A DNA stretch of 64,000 nt from Opitutaceae bacterium EW11 (GCA_003054665.1 QAYY01000009.1:62001-126000), one strand, 5' to 3'; positions 1-11,563 are shown, counted from the stretch's first letter. Program-made: numbers and translations. Notes: generated by a model not told the origin, from the sequence alone.

Positions 1-732
1 CAGGCTGTCGCACGTGGGCTGATAATCCACCGCATGCGTGGTGTGGGTGAGGTACGTCAGCGGCGCGCCGATCTCGTGCGCCGCCGAGATCGCCTCCGAA
101 ATACTCATGTGCGTCGGGTGCGGCTCGGGTCGAAGTCCATCCAGCACCACCACGTTCGCCGTCCGAGCGAGTTCCACCGCTTCCCGAGGCACCCGCTTGC
201 AGTCGGTGTAGTACGCAAAACGTCGTCCGCTGCTCCGCTCGGTAAAAACGAGACCCAGCGTATTCACGCCGCCATGCGGCAGCAGCGTCGATTCGATCGT
301 GCCCTGGGGCAATTCCAGCTTTCCGGGCATCTCCTTCAGCTGGAAGGCCGCGTAGCCTTTGACCACAGGGCGATCGAGGATCGCATACGGATAGGCGGCG
401 AGAATGTGCCCCAAGCCGTCCTCGGTCGAATACACCGGCATGGCCGCGCCGCCGAGCAGGTCGCAGAAGCGCCGGAGGTCGTCCATTCCGCAGACGTGGT
501 CCGCATGCCCGTGGGTGAGGATGAAAAGATCGATCCACGTAATGCGATTCGAGATACACTGGAGCCGGAACTCGGGCCCGGCGTCCACCTGCACGTGCAG
601 CCCGTCCATGACGACGTGAATGCTCGGTCGTGTGCGCTTGTTGCGGGGATCCGAGGAGGTGCAGACCGCGCAGTCGCAGGCGATCATCGGGACTCCATGC
701 GACGTGCCGGTGCCGAGAAAAACGACTTCCAT
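1..732 (-). CDS. PhnP-like MBL-fold metallohydrolase, C-terminus cut by window edge
   Basis: Reading the minus strand from an ATG at 732 gives 244 codons without a stop, so the gene continues past the left edge. The N-terminus MEVVFLGTGTSHGVPMIAC followed by a CxC pair, the metal motif THGHADH, and a later Asp in YYTDCK are the marks of the metallo-beta-lactamase fold, in the branch of phosphoribosyl 1,2-cyclic phosphate phosphodiesterase (PhnP) and related metal-dependent hydrolases. Family members bind two metals and hydrolyse phosphodiesters. No phn genes are seen nearby, so a role in phosphonate use is not supported; a general phosphodiesterase is as likely. The overlapping plus-strand reading frame here is a shadow. 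Confidence 0.85.
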   Translation of the reverse strand, partial: MEVVFLGTGTSHGVPMIACDCAVCTSSDPRNKRTRPSIHVVMDGLHVQVDAGPEFRLQCISNRITWIDLFILTHGHADHVCGMDDLRRFCDLLGGAAMPVYSTEDGLGHILAAYPYAILDRPVVKGYAAFQLKEMPGKLELPQGTIESTLLPHGGVNTLGLVFTERSSGRRFAYYTDCKRVPREAVELARTANVVVLDGLRPEPHPTHMSISEAISAAHEIGAPLTYLTHTTHAVDYQPTCDSL

Positions 733-1053
733 GGCTCTCGTTTGGCGTGGCCGGCGGGGCATGACACGGAAAAAAACACGCGGCGGAGCAGGGCCGCTTC
801 GGCGGTCGGCGCAACGTCCGCCGCAAAACCCAGCCGTTTCGGATCGCCGGCCGCTGCAGGCCCTCCGCGGCTTCGATCTGCCCGCTGTTCCCTCCCCAGC
901 CCCGCGGATCCGCGTACGTTCCCGCGCGGTGCGGCCACCGCGCCCACATTGAACCAGCCCTTTGGCCCGCTCTCCTGGCGGGCCGGAACGAGCCGCCACA
1001 GATTTTTTCGCGGTCCGGTAGCGGGTCGGTTGCGCCCGACTGTCTTCTAAGGC
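733..1053. other. Intergenic region between divergent genes, nothing recognised
   Basis: About 320 GC-rich bases separate the minus-strand hydrolase from the plus-strand delta-60 protein. I see no convincing gene, tRNA, terminator or promoter. Short open frames on both strands have arginine- and proline-rich translations typical of non-coding GC-rich DNA. Confidence 0.4.
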
Positions 1054-3321
1054 GTGCGAGAGATCTTGGCTTGGAGACGTCCTTCCCTCGAAACCGTCGG
1101 CACCCGGGCTGCGCGTAGCTGCGACGCCGGGCCGCTGCATTTTCGCCGTCGAGGGGAAAGGCCTACCACTGCTGTCACGCTATTGGTCATCGCAGTCGCG
1201 AGCGCAGCAAGCACGGTCCTGTCCGCCCAGTCCCAGTCCGTCGTGGACCGCACGTTTGCCTCCCAGCTGACGGCGATCTCGAGTTACCGGTCCGCCAGCG
1301 TCCATCCGCTCGAGGACGGCAACGTGATCTTCGACCTGAGCTATTACGCGGGTGTCGGCGCCTATTTCGACACCCAGCGGCTTGACGCCACCGGTGCTTT
1401 GAAACCGCTCTGGACCAATTTTCTCTGGAAACCCGGCTTGGGCGACGGACCGGGGCTGTTGGCCGTACTCGACGACGACACCTATCTCATGGCGGCCGCG
1501 CCGGACCGCCGACGTGCAGATGGCACGGGCATCGCGGGCTTCAGCCTGGCGGTGAAGCCCCAGGAAGGCGGCCCCGCCACCAACTACGACCTGCTCAACA
1601 CGGGCAAAATTCTCGTCGTCCAAGGGGCTCGCCTCCAGCGTCTGAATACCAACGGCTCGGTGGACTCGTCATTCAACGATTCCTCTGCGGGGTTCGATTC
1701 GATCGACAGCGTTCGAGTCGACAGCCAGCAACGGCTCCTCGTGATCGGACACGACGCGGAATTCCGATATCGACTGATTCGCCTCACTCCCACGGGGAAA
1801 CTCGACCCGTCGTTTGCCACGATCACGTCCGACGCCCCTCTTGGTGCTGACCTTCTTTCGGACGGCAGCCTCCTCGTGAACAGGTGGAACATGGACGAGC
1901 GGATCAGCTACTACGCCCGCTATTCGCCCTCCGGGCTCAAAATCGAGGACTGGGACCTGCACCGCTGGAGCGGCGAAAAACGTGTCGCGCCTGACGGTCA
2001 TGTCTACGTCTGGTTCGATCGGCTCCTGTATCGCCTGATCGGCGGCAGTGTGTCGCAACTGGATCCGGACTATTTTGCCGAGGCCGACGGCCGGATCATC
2101 GATGCCTCCCCCAGCGGCTCGCAGCTGTATTTGGCCGGCGAATTCACGCACGTGGATGGCTGGAAAACGACGAATGTGGCCCGGCTGGACACGACCCGAC
2201 GGGCCGCCGCCGCGGTGCCTACGATCTCCCTCGGCCTTTCCGCAGTGCCGAAACGCCTCTTGGCAGGCTCCACCGTCGACATCCCCGGCGCCGTGATCGG
2301 CACCGGCCCGTTCGTCTTCGAATGGATTTCGCTCGATGGCGGCCAGCTCCCTCCGAACGCCAACACCCCCGCGCTCCATTTCAGCTCCTTCACTTCGGCG
2401 AACATCGGGCGGTACCAGTTGCGTGTCACGGGGCCGTCCGGAACCATCCTGAGCGACATCGTGGATCTCAGGCCAAAGGAGGAGCCGCACTTGGCAAACC
2501 TCTCTGGACGCGCGGAAGTGGGGAGCGGAGAAAACGTCGCGATCGCCGGGTTCATCGTGGAATCGTCCACCACCTGGCCTTCGTACCAGCTGCTCTTGCG
2601 CGGCGTCGGGCCCGCGCTTCAGACGTACGGGGTCAAAAACTTCCTGCCGGACCCGCAGATTTCGCTTCGGGACAGCACCGGCCGCGAGCTGCTTCGCAAC
2701 GACGATTGGACTGCCACCCCGGTCGTTGTCTCGGCGATTCACGACACGAATGCGTTCCCTTACGCGGCCGGCAGCAAGGACACCGTCCTGACCCACAGCA
2801 CGGCAACGGGAACCTACACGCTCGTGCTCCAGGGAGCGCAAATGTCCGCAACGGGGGTCGGGCTCGCTGAAATCTACGGGGTCGAATCGGCCACCTCCGC
2901 GCCGGCGGGGGAACTCGTCAACCTCTCCTTGCGCGGGCGAGTCGGCACGGGAGAAAGCACGTTGATCGCAGGCTTCATCATTTCCGACGCCCTCGGCTTC
3001 AACCGGAAGCTCAAGGTGCTGGTGCGCGCCATCGGCCCCACCCTCTCCCGCTACGGCGTTGGACAGCCCGTGCTCGACCCCAAGCTGACGGTGTTCGACG
3101 CCGCGGGCGTCGCGATCGCAGGCAATGACAACTGGATGGAAGGTGACGGAATCGCGGAGACACCTGCGGCCACGCAGAAAACGGGCGCCTTTGCGCTCCC
3201 CGAGAACAGCAAGGACGCCGCCCTGGTGCTGGAGCTTCCGCCCGGCGCGTACACGGTGCAGTCCACGCCAGCCACCGGCGCCGAGGGCGTCGGACTGATC
3301 GAGCTGTATCGACTCCGTTAG
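1054..3321 (+). CDS. Secreted delta-60 repeat / Ig-like domain protein
   Basis: A 755-residue frame from a GTG. The true start is uncertain: the hydrophobic, signal-peptide-like stretch TAVTLLVIAVASAAS begins only about 40 residues in, and no ATG lies just before it. Residues about 180-340 carry delta-60-like units such as NTNGSVDSSFND and LTPTGKLDPSF. Residues about 389-475 look like an Ig-like domain. Two related C-terminal modules follow (from about 478 and about 622), each with a pattern GxGE..IAGFI, VRAIGPTL and GVGL.E.Y. Such architectures are frequent in Opitutaceae and are probably exported or surface-bound. The function is unknown. It stands alone, with no operon partner. Confidence 0.8.
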   Translation: MREILAWRRPSLETVGTRAARSCDAGPLHFRRRGERPTTAVTLLVIAVASAASTVLSAQSQSVVDRTFASQLTAISSYRSASVHPLEDGNVIFDLSYYAGVGAYFDTQRLDATGALKPLWTNFLWKPGLGDGPGLLAVLDDDTYLMAAAPDRRRADGTGIAGFSLAVKPQEGGPATNYDLLNTGKILVVQGARLQRLNTNGSVDSSFNDSSAGFDSIDSVRVDSQQRLLVIGHDAEFRYRLIRLTPTGKLDPSFATITSDAPLGADLLSDGSLLVNRWNMDERISYYARYSPSGLKIEDWDLHRWSGEKRVAPDGHVYVWFDRLLYRLIGGSVSQLDPDYFAEADGRIIDASPSGSQLYLAGEFTHVDGWKTTNVARLDTTRRAAAAVPTISLGLSAVPKRLLAGSTVDIPGAVIGTGPFVFEWISLDGGQLPPNANTPALHFSSFTSANIGRYQLRVTGPSGTILSDIVDLRPKEEPHLANLSGRAEVGSGENVAIAGFIVESSTTWPSYQLLLRGVGPALQTYGVKNFLPDPQISLRDSTGRELLRNDDWTATPVVVSAIHDTNAFPYAAGSKDTVLTHSTATGTYTLVLQGAQMSATGVGLAEIYGVESATSAPAGELVNLSLRGRVGTGESTLIAGFIISDALGFNRKLKVLVRAIGPTLSRYGVGQPVLDPKLTVFDAAGVAIAGNDNWMEGDGIAETPAATQKTGAFALPENSKDAALVLELPPGAYTVQSTPATGAEGVGLIELYRLR

Positions 3322-3685
3322 CACACCCGACGGGCTCTTCACGAAGCTTGCGCGACGCGTCCCTGCGGTGCGCTGAACCGCCGCCGGCCCCCCGGACCGC
3401 CCAAACCCTCTCCGCGCGGCAGCTTTCGGGTCGGCCCTCGCGTGTCTCTGGGCTTTCGTCGCAGCGCGCCGCAGGGGCGCGTCACGCCACCCCAAGCGTG
3501 CGCTCAACGCGCCAATCCGATTTCGGAGCGCCCGCCGCTGTCCTGCGGCCTCCAGGGTGCCAGCCAGCGGTCGGCGCTCCCCGGGCCAGAACCTCTTTCC
3601 CCCCGCCCGCACCCAAAAAAAGGCGCTCCGGAAAACCGGAGCGCCTTGAGAGTCTAGGCTTCGATCGGGAGCTAAGCCGCGTGGC
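3322..3685. other. Intergenic region holding the groEL terminator
   Basis: The 364 bases between the delta-60 gene and groEL, which converge, contain one clear element, the minus-strand terminator at 3615-3647. The rest is GC-rich sequence with no supported gene. Confidence 0.5.
3615..3647 (-). terminator. Intrinsic terminator downstream of groEL
   Basis: On the minus strand a perfect 10-bp stem (arms 3636-3645 and 3622-3631) closes a four-T loop and is followed by seven T residues (3621-3615). It lies about 40 bases after the groEL stop and should end the dnaK-groES-groEL transcript. Confidence 0.9.
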
Positions 3686-5311
<1,626 letters not shown>

Positions 5312-5357
5312 TGATTAAAGAATGATTAAGGGTTGTAGTTTGGGAAGGGATACGGGC

Positions 5358-5654
5358 TTAGCCGATCACGCCCAGGATGTCGTCTTCGCGAACCAGCGTG
5401 TACTTCTGGTCCTCGATCTTCACTTCGGTGCCGCCGTACTTGCTGATCAACACGCGGTCGCCGACCTTGACCTCGAAAGGCGTCACTTTGCCGTTCTCGT
5501 CCTTCTTGCCGGTGCCGAGGGCGATCACTTCAGCCTCTTGGGGCTTCTCCTTGGCGGAGTCCGGGATGATGATGCCACCGCGGACCTGCTCTTTCTCTTC
5601 GACGTGCTTCACCAGCACGCGATCGCCGATGGGCTTGATCTTCACATTAGCCAT
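5358..5654 (-). CDS. groES: Co-chaperonin GroES (10 kDa)
   Basis: The 98-residue product caps the GroEL ring. It shows the GroES signature [18 protein letters not shown] at the N-terminus and a recognisable mobile loop ([15 protein letters not shown]), followed by [15 protein letters not shown]. The spacing to groEL (46 bases) supports a shared transcript; dnaK ends 92 bases upstream. The start is an ATG without an evident Shine-Dalgarno sequence. Confidence 0.97.
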   Translation of the reverse strand: MANVKIKPIGDRVLVKHVEEKEQVRGGIIIPDSAKEKPQEAEVIALGTGKKDENGKVTPFEVKVGDRVLISKYGGTEVKIEDQKYTLVREDDILGVIG

Positions 5655-5746
5655 ATTGGTTTTGGTTTTGGGTTGAGGATGGTTCGGTTTTCAGGAACGC
5701 CGCGGGCCGACGGGTACATCCAGTCGGCTCGCGCAAAGAGTTCAGA

Positions 5747-7681
5747 TTATTTCTTTTTGTCGTCGTCCACGACTTCGAAGTCGGCGTCGACAACGTCGTC
5801 GCCCTTCTTCTCGGCCTTTTTCGACTGCTCGCCGCCGGGAGCGGCTCCGGCACCGGCCGCCCCTGCGGCGCCGGCGGCCTGTTGGGCGCGCGAGTAGATT
5901 TCGCCGCCGAGTTTCGTCAAGTTCTCCATCGCCTTCTTCATCCGATCCGTGTCGTTGGACTCGAGGTCTTTCTTCGCATCGGCGAGCGCGGCGTCGATCT
6001 TGGATTTTTCGTCGGACGGGATCTTGTCACCCGCGTCTTTGACGGCTTTTTCCAGCTGATAAATGGAGCTGTCGAGCTGGTTGCGGGCTTCGACGGATTC
6101 CTTCCGCTTCTTGTCCTCGGCCGCATTGGCCTCGGCTTCGCGGGTCATGCGCTCCACCTCTTCCTTGGACAGGCCGGAAGATCCCTGAATCGTGATCTTC
6201 TGGTCTTTTCCTGTGCCGAGGTCCTTCGCCGTGACGTGAAGGATGCCGTTGGCGTCGATATCGAACGTGACTTCAATCTGCGGGACTCCGCGCGGCGCCG
6301 GCGGAATGCCGTCGAGCCGGAAGGTACCGAGAGTCTTGTTGTCGCGCGACATTGGGCGTTCGCCCTGCAGCACGACGATTTCGACCGAAGGCTGGTTGTC
6401 GCCGTAAGTGGAGAACACCTGCGATTTTTTCGTCGGGATCGTGGTGTTGCGCGGAATCATCGGCGTCGCGACGCCGCCAGCGGTCTCGATGCCGAGCGTA
6501 AGCGGGGTCACGTCGAGCAGCAGCACGTCGCGAACTTCGCCCTTGAGCACACCGCCTTGAATCGCGGCGCCCACCGCCACCACTTCGTCCGGGTTCACGC
6601 CCTGGTGGGGCTGCTTGCCGGCCAGCTGCTTGGCGATGTCGACGACCTTCGGCATGCGGGTCATGCCACCGACGAGCACGAGCTCGTCGATCTTATCGGC
6701 CGTGAGGTCCGCGTCCTTGAGGCAGTTCTTGAACGGCTGAATGCAGCGCTCGAAAAGGCTGTCGCAGATCTGCTCCATCTTCGCCCGCGTGAGCGTGACG
6801 TTGAGGTGCTTGGGTCCGCTGGCGTCCGCCGTGATGAAGGGAAGATTGATATCGACCTGCTGCGTCGAGGAGAGGGCGATCTTGGCTTTCTCCGCCTCTT
6901 CCTTCAGACGCTGGAGCGCCATCGGATCTTTGCGGAGATCGATGCCGTTTTCCTTCTTGAAGGTCTCGACGAGCCAGCCGATCAGCGCCTCGTCCCAATT
7001 GTCACCACCGAGGTGCGTATCGCCGTTGGTGGCTTTCACCTCGAAGACGCCGTCGCCGATTTCCAGCACCGACACGTCGAACGTACCGCCACCCAGGTCA
7101 TAGACGGCGATTTTCTCGTCCTTCTTCTTGTCGAGGCCGTAGGCCAGCGACGCGGCCGTAGGTTCATTGATGATACGCTGGACATCCAGGCCGGCGATCT
7201 TGCCGGCATCCTTGGTGGCCTGACGCTGGGCATCGTTGAAGTACGCCGGGACGGTGATGACCGCCTGCGTGATCTTTTCGCCGAGATAGGCTTCGGCATC
7301 GGCCTTCAGCTTGCCGAGGACAAAGGCCGAGATCTGCTGGGGAGCGAACTGCTCCACTTTATCTGCCACCTGCACCTCGATGTAGGCGTCGCCGTTTTTC
7401 CCTTCGGCAACTTTGAACGGGAAGCTCTGCGCTTCCTTCTGAATTTCGTGATATTTGCGGCCGATAAGGCGCTTGGCCGAGAAAATGGTATTGCGGGGAT
7501 TCGTCACGGCCTGCCGTTTGGCGGCTTGGCCGACGAGTCGCTCGCCGGTCTTGGTGAACGCCACGACCGACGGTGTCGTCCGGGCGCCTTCGGCGTTGGG
7601 GATGACCACGGGCTCGCCGCCTTCCATGATGGCCATGCAGGAGTTCGTGGTCCCTAAATCGATTCCTAGAATGCGGCTCAT
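5747..7681 (-). CDS. dnaK: Molecular chaperone DnaK (Hsp70)
   Basis: The start is placed at the ATG giving [19 protein letters not shown], because this is the conserved Hsp70 beginning; the open frame reaches 16 codons further but without homology. The 644-residue product has an ATPase domain (phosphate motifs GIDLGTTNS and [17 protein letters not shown], then [10 protein letters not shown]), a substrate-binding domain ([17 protein letters not shown]) and a helical lid ending in a Gly/Ala-rich segment and the charged tail [17 protein letters not shown]. DnaJ and GrpE are not in the window. groES and groEL follow on the same strand, an unusual grouping of the two main chaperone systems. Confidence 0.98.
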   Translation of the reverse strand: MSRILGIDLGTTNSCMAIMEGGEPVVIPNAEGARTTPSVVAFTKTGERLVGQAAKRQAVTNPRNTIFSAKRLIGRKYHEIQKEAQSFPFKVAEGKNGDAYIEVQVADKVEQFAPQQISAFVLGKLKADAEAYLGEKITQAVITVPAYFNDAQRQATKDAGKIAGLDVQRIINEPTAASLAYGLDKKKDEKIAVYDLGGGTFDVSVLEIGDGVFEVKATNGDTHLGGDNWDEALIGWLVETFKKENGIDLRKDPMALQRLKEEAEKAKIALSSTQQVDINLPFITADASGPKHLNVTLTRAKMEQICDSLFERCIQPFKNCLKDADLTADKIDELVLVGGMTRMPKVVDIAKQLAGKQPHQGVNPDEVVAVGAAIQGGVLKGEVRDVLLLDVTPLTLGIETAGGVATPMIPRNTTIPTKKSQVFSTYGDNQPSVEIVVLQGERPMSRDNKTLGTFRLDGIPPAPRGVPQIEVTFDIDANGILHVTAKDLGTGKDQKITIQGSSGLSKEEVERMTREAEANAAEDKKRKESVEARNQLDSSIYQLEKAVKDAGDKIPSDEKSKIDAALADAKKDLESNDTDRMKKAMENLTKLGGEIYSRAQQAAGAAGAAGAGAAPGGEQSKKAEKKGDDVVDADFEVVDDDKKK

Positions 7682-7722
7682 GGGCGGATTCTCAGCAATG
7701 CATGTGCCCTCAACCCCGAACG

Positions 7723-7769
7723 TCGACATAACCTACTGCCTTCATGGGCCTTAAAAGTTTACAGGCCCT
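7723..7769 (-). promoter_or_regulatory. Possible dnaK promoter region with inverted repeat
   Basis: Upstream of dnaK an inverted repeat (GGGCCT at 7746-7751, AGGCCC at 7763-7768, 11 bases between) overlaps a minus-strand CCCAT (plus 7744-7748) that resembles part of the sigma-32 -10 element. The matching -35 element is poor. It could be a heat-shock promoter or operator; the match alone is weak. Confidence 0.25.
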
Positions 7770-7871
7770 CAAAACACCTCTCTGAAAATCGTTTGGAACG
7801 AGACAACCTGTCTCAGCGTGTCCCAACCGCTGAGTCGTCAGTTGCGCCGCGAGGCACACGGGGCATTGCGC

Positions 7872-9404
7872 TCACCCGCGACTGATCGAGGCGCCGTCCT
7901 GCGGCTTCAGTTGATGGAAAACCAACGACGAGACGACCGTCACCGCCCCCAAGGCGATAAACGTATGTCGTATCGCGGTCGCGACCGCCTCGGGAGCTCC
8001 GTGCCGGGCCTGCAGGAACAAAGCGACAACGAGAGAAGCGACCGCAATTCCGAAGCTGATCGAAAGTTGCTGCATCGCACTCGAGAGCGCGCTGGCGCCG
8101 CTCGTTTCTGTCGGAGCCACATCCGCGAAGACGAGCGTGTTCATGCTCGTGAACTGGAGAGAGGAAAAGAAGCCGAGAGCAAATTGGAGAACAACGATCA
8201 GCCAGATCGGCGTCGCCTGGGAGTCGGTTGCGAAGATCGCGATCAGGAAGCCGATGGCGACTGTGTTCGAAACCAGCACTCGTCGATACCCGAACCGAGC
8301 GAGGATTTTAGGCATCATGACCTTCAGCGTCATCGCTGCCAGCGGTTGCGGCATGATCATCAGGCCCGAGGCCACCGCGCTGTAGCCCAAACCCACTTGG
8401 TAGAACAGCGGCAGCAGAAATGGCATTCCTCCGATTCCAAGCCGGGTGACAAACCCGCCGGCAACCGCCGCTCGAAACGTCCGCAGCTTGAAGAGCGACA
8501 TCTGAAGCAGGGGGTGCTCCGTGTGCCCGGCGTGGCGCCAGTACGCCAGCAACAACAAGAGAGCAAAAACCAGGAGCGCCGCGATGGCTGGGGTGGACAA
8601 CGTGTGCTCGCCAAACACCTCGAGCACATAGGACAGGAGCGCGATGCCGGCCCCGAAAAGCACGAAGCCCACGCGATCCAGCTTCGGCACGCTCGGAGAG
8701 CGGTAGTCGGGCAAGAACCGCAACACCGCGTACAACCCGAGCAAACCGATCGGCAGGTTGATGAGGAAGATCGTGCGCCAATTCGCGAACGTCACGATCA
8801 ACCCGCCCGATAACGGCCCCAGCAGGGGTCCGAGCAACCCGGGGATCGCGACGAAACTCATGGCGCGGACCATCTCCGATTTCGGGAATGTCCTGACAAT
8901 CGTGATACGGCCGACGGGCATCATCATCGCCCCTCCGATCCCCTGGACAAGACGTGCGGCGACGAGCATCGGCAGATTCGTGGATAGGCCGCACGCCAGC
9001 GATCCGAGCATGAAGATGCCGATCGCACTGGAAAACACCCGGCGCGTGCCAAAACGGTCCGCGACCCAGCCGCTGACGGGGATGAAGATCGCCAGGCTCA
9101 ACGTGTAGCTCGTCAACGCCGCCTTCAGCGAGAGCGGCGGCACCCCCATGGACGCCGCGATCGTCGGGACCGCCGTATTCAGGATCGTGATATCCAGCGA
9201 TTCCATGAAGAACGCCACCGCCACAAGCCAGGGCAGAAGTTTCTTCGTTTGGTCGCTGGGCTCCGCCGTCGTCCGTTTTCGCACCCGCAGCGGGTTTCGA
9301 ACCACGGAAACGCTCGGCTGATCGGCTGCGGCAACGGCGTCCAGAGAACTCCGTTCCGCTAACCTGTCCCGTACCGGCGAGTCTTCGGCTGTCGGCGATT
9401 CCAT
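7872..9404 (-). CDS. MFS multidrug exporter, DHA2 (EmrB/QacA) family
   Basis: The start is placed at the ATG giving MESPTAEDSPVRD (510 residues); the open frame extends upstream but overlaps the divergent gene's promoter region and has no transporter features. The hydrophobic part begins with LLPWLVAVAFFMESLDITILNTAVP, whose D-x-T-I-x-N-x-A-x-P motif is characteristic of DHA2 14-helix drug:proton antiporters. GWVADRFGTRRVF is the MFS motif A between helices 2 and 3. Family members export drugs or toxic compounds across the inner membrane. No HlyD-type membrane-fusion protein is adjacent, so it may work alone. It diverges from the Lon-domain gene. Confidence 0.92.
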   Translation of the reverse strand: MESPTAEDSPVRDRLAERSSLDAVAAADQPSVSVVRNPLRVRKRTTAEPSDQTKKLLPWLVAVAFFMESLDITILNTAVPTIAASMGVPPLSLKAALTSYTLSLAIFIPVSGWVADRFGTRRVFSSAIGIFMLGSLACGLSTNLPMLVAARLVQGIGGAMMMPVGRITIVRTFPKSEMVRAMSFVAIPGLLGPLLGPLSGGLIVTFANWRTIFLINLPIGLLGLYAVLRFLPDYRSPSVPKLDRVGFVLFGAGIALLSYVLEVFGEHTLSTPAIAALLVFALLLLLAYWRHAGHTEHPLLQMSLFKLRTFRAAVAGGFVTRLGIGGMPFLLPLFYQVGLGYSAVASGLMIMPQPLAAMTLKVMMPKILARFGYRRVLVSNTVAIGFLIAIFATDSQATPIWLIVVLQFALGFFSSLQFTSMNTLVFADVAPTETSGASALSSAMQQLSISFGIAVASLVVALFLQARHGAPEAVATAIRHTFIALGAVTVVSSLVFHQLKPQDGASISRG

Positions 9405-9564
9405 CCAGAAGGAGTAGCGGCGCCGCACTTGGATGCAACTGGCCGGCCGCCTGTTCGCACCAGGAGAACGTCTGAAAGCAGCTGAGGGAGCCGGCGAGAG
9501 CCTATACCGAAGTCCCATCCGCCGCGCTGTTGAATTGCGCCCAAGCTGCTGTACCCTTCCCTCG

Positions 9565-10251
9565 ATGGAAATGGAGATCACACTGCCGGACGAGATTGCG
9601 GTCATGACGTTGCCCAACGTCACGTTCTTCCCGCAGGCGCTTCTCCCGCTGCACATCTTCGAGCCCCGTTATCGGCAGATGCTTAAGATGGCTCTCTCTT
9701 CCCATCGGCTTTTCGCCGTTGCCGGGATGAAGGGTCCCGAGGGAGGCGACAAGCAGCTCACATCGGAACCGCCCTACCGTGTCGCCACCGTCGGTATCGT
9801 GCGGGCTTGCCAAAAAAACGACGACGGGACCTCCAACCTGCTCCTGCAGGGGCTTGCCCGGGTGGAAATGACCGAAACTGTCCGCGAGCATCCGTATCGG
9901 CTGGTTCGCATCCGTGCGTTGTCGAGCGAAGCCGGTGCTCCGCCGGAGGAGAATGCCCGCCTCCGCAAGCGTCTCGGGAAACTGATCGTCACCAAACAAC
10001 GCCTCGGCGGCGAGGTGCCGCGGGAGTTCGCCCAGTTTCTGAAGACGATCGACGATCCGGAAACGTTCGTCGACTTGGCCGCGTTCAGCCTCTGCGAAGA
10101 CTCGCGCTTCAAGCAGAAGCTGCTCGAAACGCTCGACGTGCACCGCCGCCTGAAGCTTTTCACCGCCCAACTGCAGAACGAAATCGACCAGATGAAGCTG
10201 CGCCGGCGTTTGCAGGGCCGGCTCGGTGACGACCAGATTTCCCACAACTGA
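9565..10251 (+). CDS. Lon N-terminal (LON substrate-binding) domain protein
   Basis: The 228-residue product starts MEMEITLPDEIAVMTLPNVTFFPQ (a second ATG lies two codons later) and then HIFEPRYRQMLKMAL, the hallmark of the PUA-like LON domain that recognises substrates in Lon proteases. No AAA+ or Ser-Lys protease domain follows, so it is a stand-alone LON protein like those widespread in bacteria whose role is unclear. The C-terminal part, roughly residues 120-220, is helical and charged. It is followed by a terminator shared with the convergent tRNA-Thr. Confidence 0.88.
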   Translation: MEMEITLPDEIAVMTLPNVTFFPQALLPLHIFEPRYRQMLKMALSSHRLFAVAGMKGPEGGDKQLTSEPPYRVATVGIVRACQKNDDGTSNLLLQGLARVEMTETVREHPYRLVRIRALSSEAGAPPEENARLRKRLGKLIVTKQRLGGEVPREFAQFLKTIDDPETFVDLAAFSLCEDSRFKQKLLETLDVHRRLKLFTAQLQNEIDQMKLRRRLQGRLGDDQISHN

Positions 10252-10265
10252 TCCTCGAGCCCACG

Positions 10266-10296
10266 AAAAACCCGCATCGATACCGATGCGGGTTTT
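10266..10296. terminator. Bidirectional intrinsic terminator
   Basis: A 9-bp perfect stem (10271-10279 with 10284-10292) around the loop ATAC is flanked by five A on the left and four T on the right. It therefore works in both directions, between the Lon-domain gene (plus) and tRNA-Thr (minus). Confidence 0.85.
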
Positions 10297-10302
10297 GGAA
10301 AA

Positions 10303-10378
10303 TGGAGCCGAGCATCGGATTTGAACCGACGACCCACGCTTTACGAAAGCGTTGCTCTACCAGCTGAGCTAGCTCGGC
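10303..10378 (-). tRNA. tRNA-Thr (anticodon CGT)
   Basis: The minus strand folds into a full 76-base cloverleaf: acceptor stem GCCGAGC paired with GCTCGGC, D-arm with AGCTCAGCTGGTAGAGC, anticodon loop TTCGTAA (anticodon at plus 10343-10345), T-arm with GGTTCAAATCC, and an encoded CCA end. CGT reads threonine ACG codons. A second tRNA-Thr (TGT) lies at 25777. Confidence 0.97.
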
Positions 10379-10483
10379 CTGTCAGGGAAGAGCGGAAGAA
10401 ACTCGCCCTGCCGACGAGAGCAAGCCTCAAATCTCCGTTCCACGCAAGCCGGCTTCCGGCGAAAACTCCGTTCCAAGTCCGCC

Positions 10484-11563
10484 GTGTCCCTTTCAACCGA
10501 CCTCTTTGACTTCGAGCTTCCGGCCCGGCTTGTCGCCCAGCGACCGGCAGAGCGCCGCGACGCCTCGCGGCTGCTCGTGGTGCACCGGGCGGAGCACCGC
10601 TGGGAACACCGCGTGTTCACCGATCTTCCCGAGTACCTGCGACCGGGAGACACCCTCTTTCGCAACAACGCCGCCGTGCTTCCCGCCCGATTGCAGGCGC
10701 ACCGCCCCACAGGAGGAGCCGTCGAGTGTTTTCTGCTGCGTCAGGACCCCACAGCAGGCGAAAACGCCTGGTGGTGTCTCATAAAACCCGGACGAAGGCT
10801 GCCGGTCGGGTCCACGTTTTCCAGCGACGACGCATTCTCGGCGACCGTTATCGACAAAACCGAGGATGGAACCGCCCTGGTCCGATTCGCCGTTCGGCCG
10901 GGCGAAACCGTCGAAGAACTTGCGGCCAGGGTCGGTCACGTACCGTTGCCTCCGTACATCTCTCGCGAAGGCAAACCTGGCGAGAGAGAGCAGGACCTCG
11001 CCCGGTACCAGACGGTCTATGCGGACATCCAGAAGCGGGTGGCCGTCGCGGCTCCTACCGCAGGGCTGCATTTCACGCCCGAGCTGCTCGAAACCCTGGC
11101 CTCGAAGGGAATCGAAACGGCTGACGTGACGCTCCACGTGGGACTCGGGACGTTCAAGCCGATCACCACGGACGTCGTTTCCCGGCATGCGATCCATCGC
11201 GAACATTACGAAATGCCCCCGGAGACCCAGCAGAAGCTGTTCTCCGCCCGCGGCCGACGCATCGCAGTCGGAACCACCAGCGTCCGAACCATCGAAGATT
11301 TTCTGACCGGCCATACCACCCCGCTGGCTCAGCCCTATCGGTCCGACACGTCGATTTTTATCTATCCTCCCTACGCGTTCCGAGGGGTCGACGCCTTGAT
11401 CACGAATTTCCACCAACCCCGCTCCACCCTGCTCTGTCTTGTCGCCGCGTTTCTTTCGCCGGGGAGCACCGAAGGCGTTGGCTGGCTGCGGGAGATTTAC
11501 GCCGACGCGATTTCGCGTGAGTATCGTTTTTTCAGCTACGGCGACGCGATGCTGATCCTGTAG
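10484..11563 (+). CDS. queA: S-adenosylmethionine:tRNA ribosyltransferase-isomerase QueA
   Basis: It transfers and isomerises the ribosyl part of SAM onto 7-aminomethyl-7-deazaguanine in tRNA, making epoxyqueuosine at the wobble position. The 359-residue product starts from a GTG and opens with TDLFDFELPARLVAQRP and RDASRLLVV, as in QueA proteins. Also present are VAAPTAGLHFTPELL and the C-terminal YADAISREYRFFSYGDAMLI. The length is typical. tRNA-His, one of the tRNAs that receives queuosine, is at 44750. No other queuosine gene is adjacent. Confidence 0.97.
   Translation: MSLSTDLFDFELPARLVAQRPAERRDASRLLVVHRAEHRWEHRVFTDLPEYLRPGDTLFRNNAAVLPARLQAHRPTGGAVECFLLRQDPTAGENAWWCLIKPGRRLPVGSTFSSDDAFSATVIDKTEDGTALVRFAVRPGETVEELAARVGHVPLPPYISREGKPGEREQDLARYQTVYADIQKRVAVAAPTAGLHFTPELLETLASKGIETADVTLHVGLGTFKPITTDVVSRHAIHREHYEMPPETQQKLFSARGRRIAVGTTSVRTIEDFLTGHTTPLAQPYRSDTSIFIYPPYAFRGVDALITNFHQPRSTLLCLVAAFLSPGSTEGVGWLREIYADAISREYRFFSYGDAMLIL

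Noticed and set aside
34-1050. Plus-strand frame of 338 codons at the left edge
   Set aside because: The minus strand encodes the PhnP-like protein with conserved metal motifs; this is its shadow.
1669-3612. Long minus-strand frame of 647 codons
   Set aside because: It lies antisense to the delta-60 protein gene; its translation is arginine- and charge-rich without domains, as expected from a GC-rich complement.
5655-5746. CIRCE element before groES
   Set aside because: No inverted repeat of the TTAGCACTC type was found in the gap.
5882-7657. Long plus-strand frame of 591 codons over dnaK
   Set aside because: Antisense shadow of dnaK.
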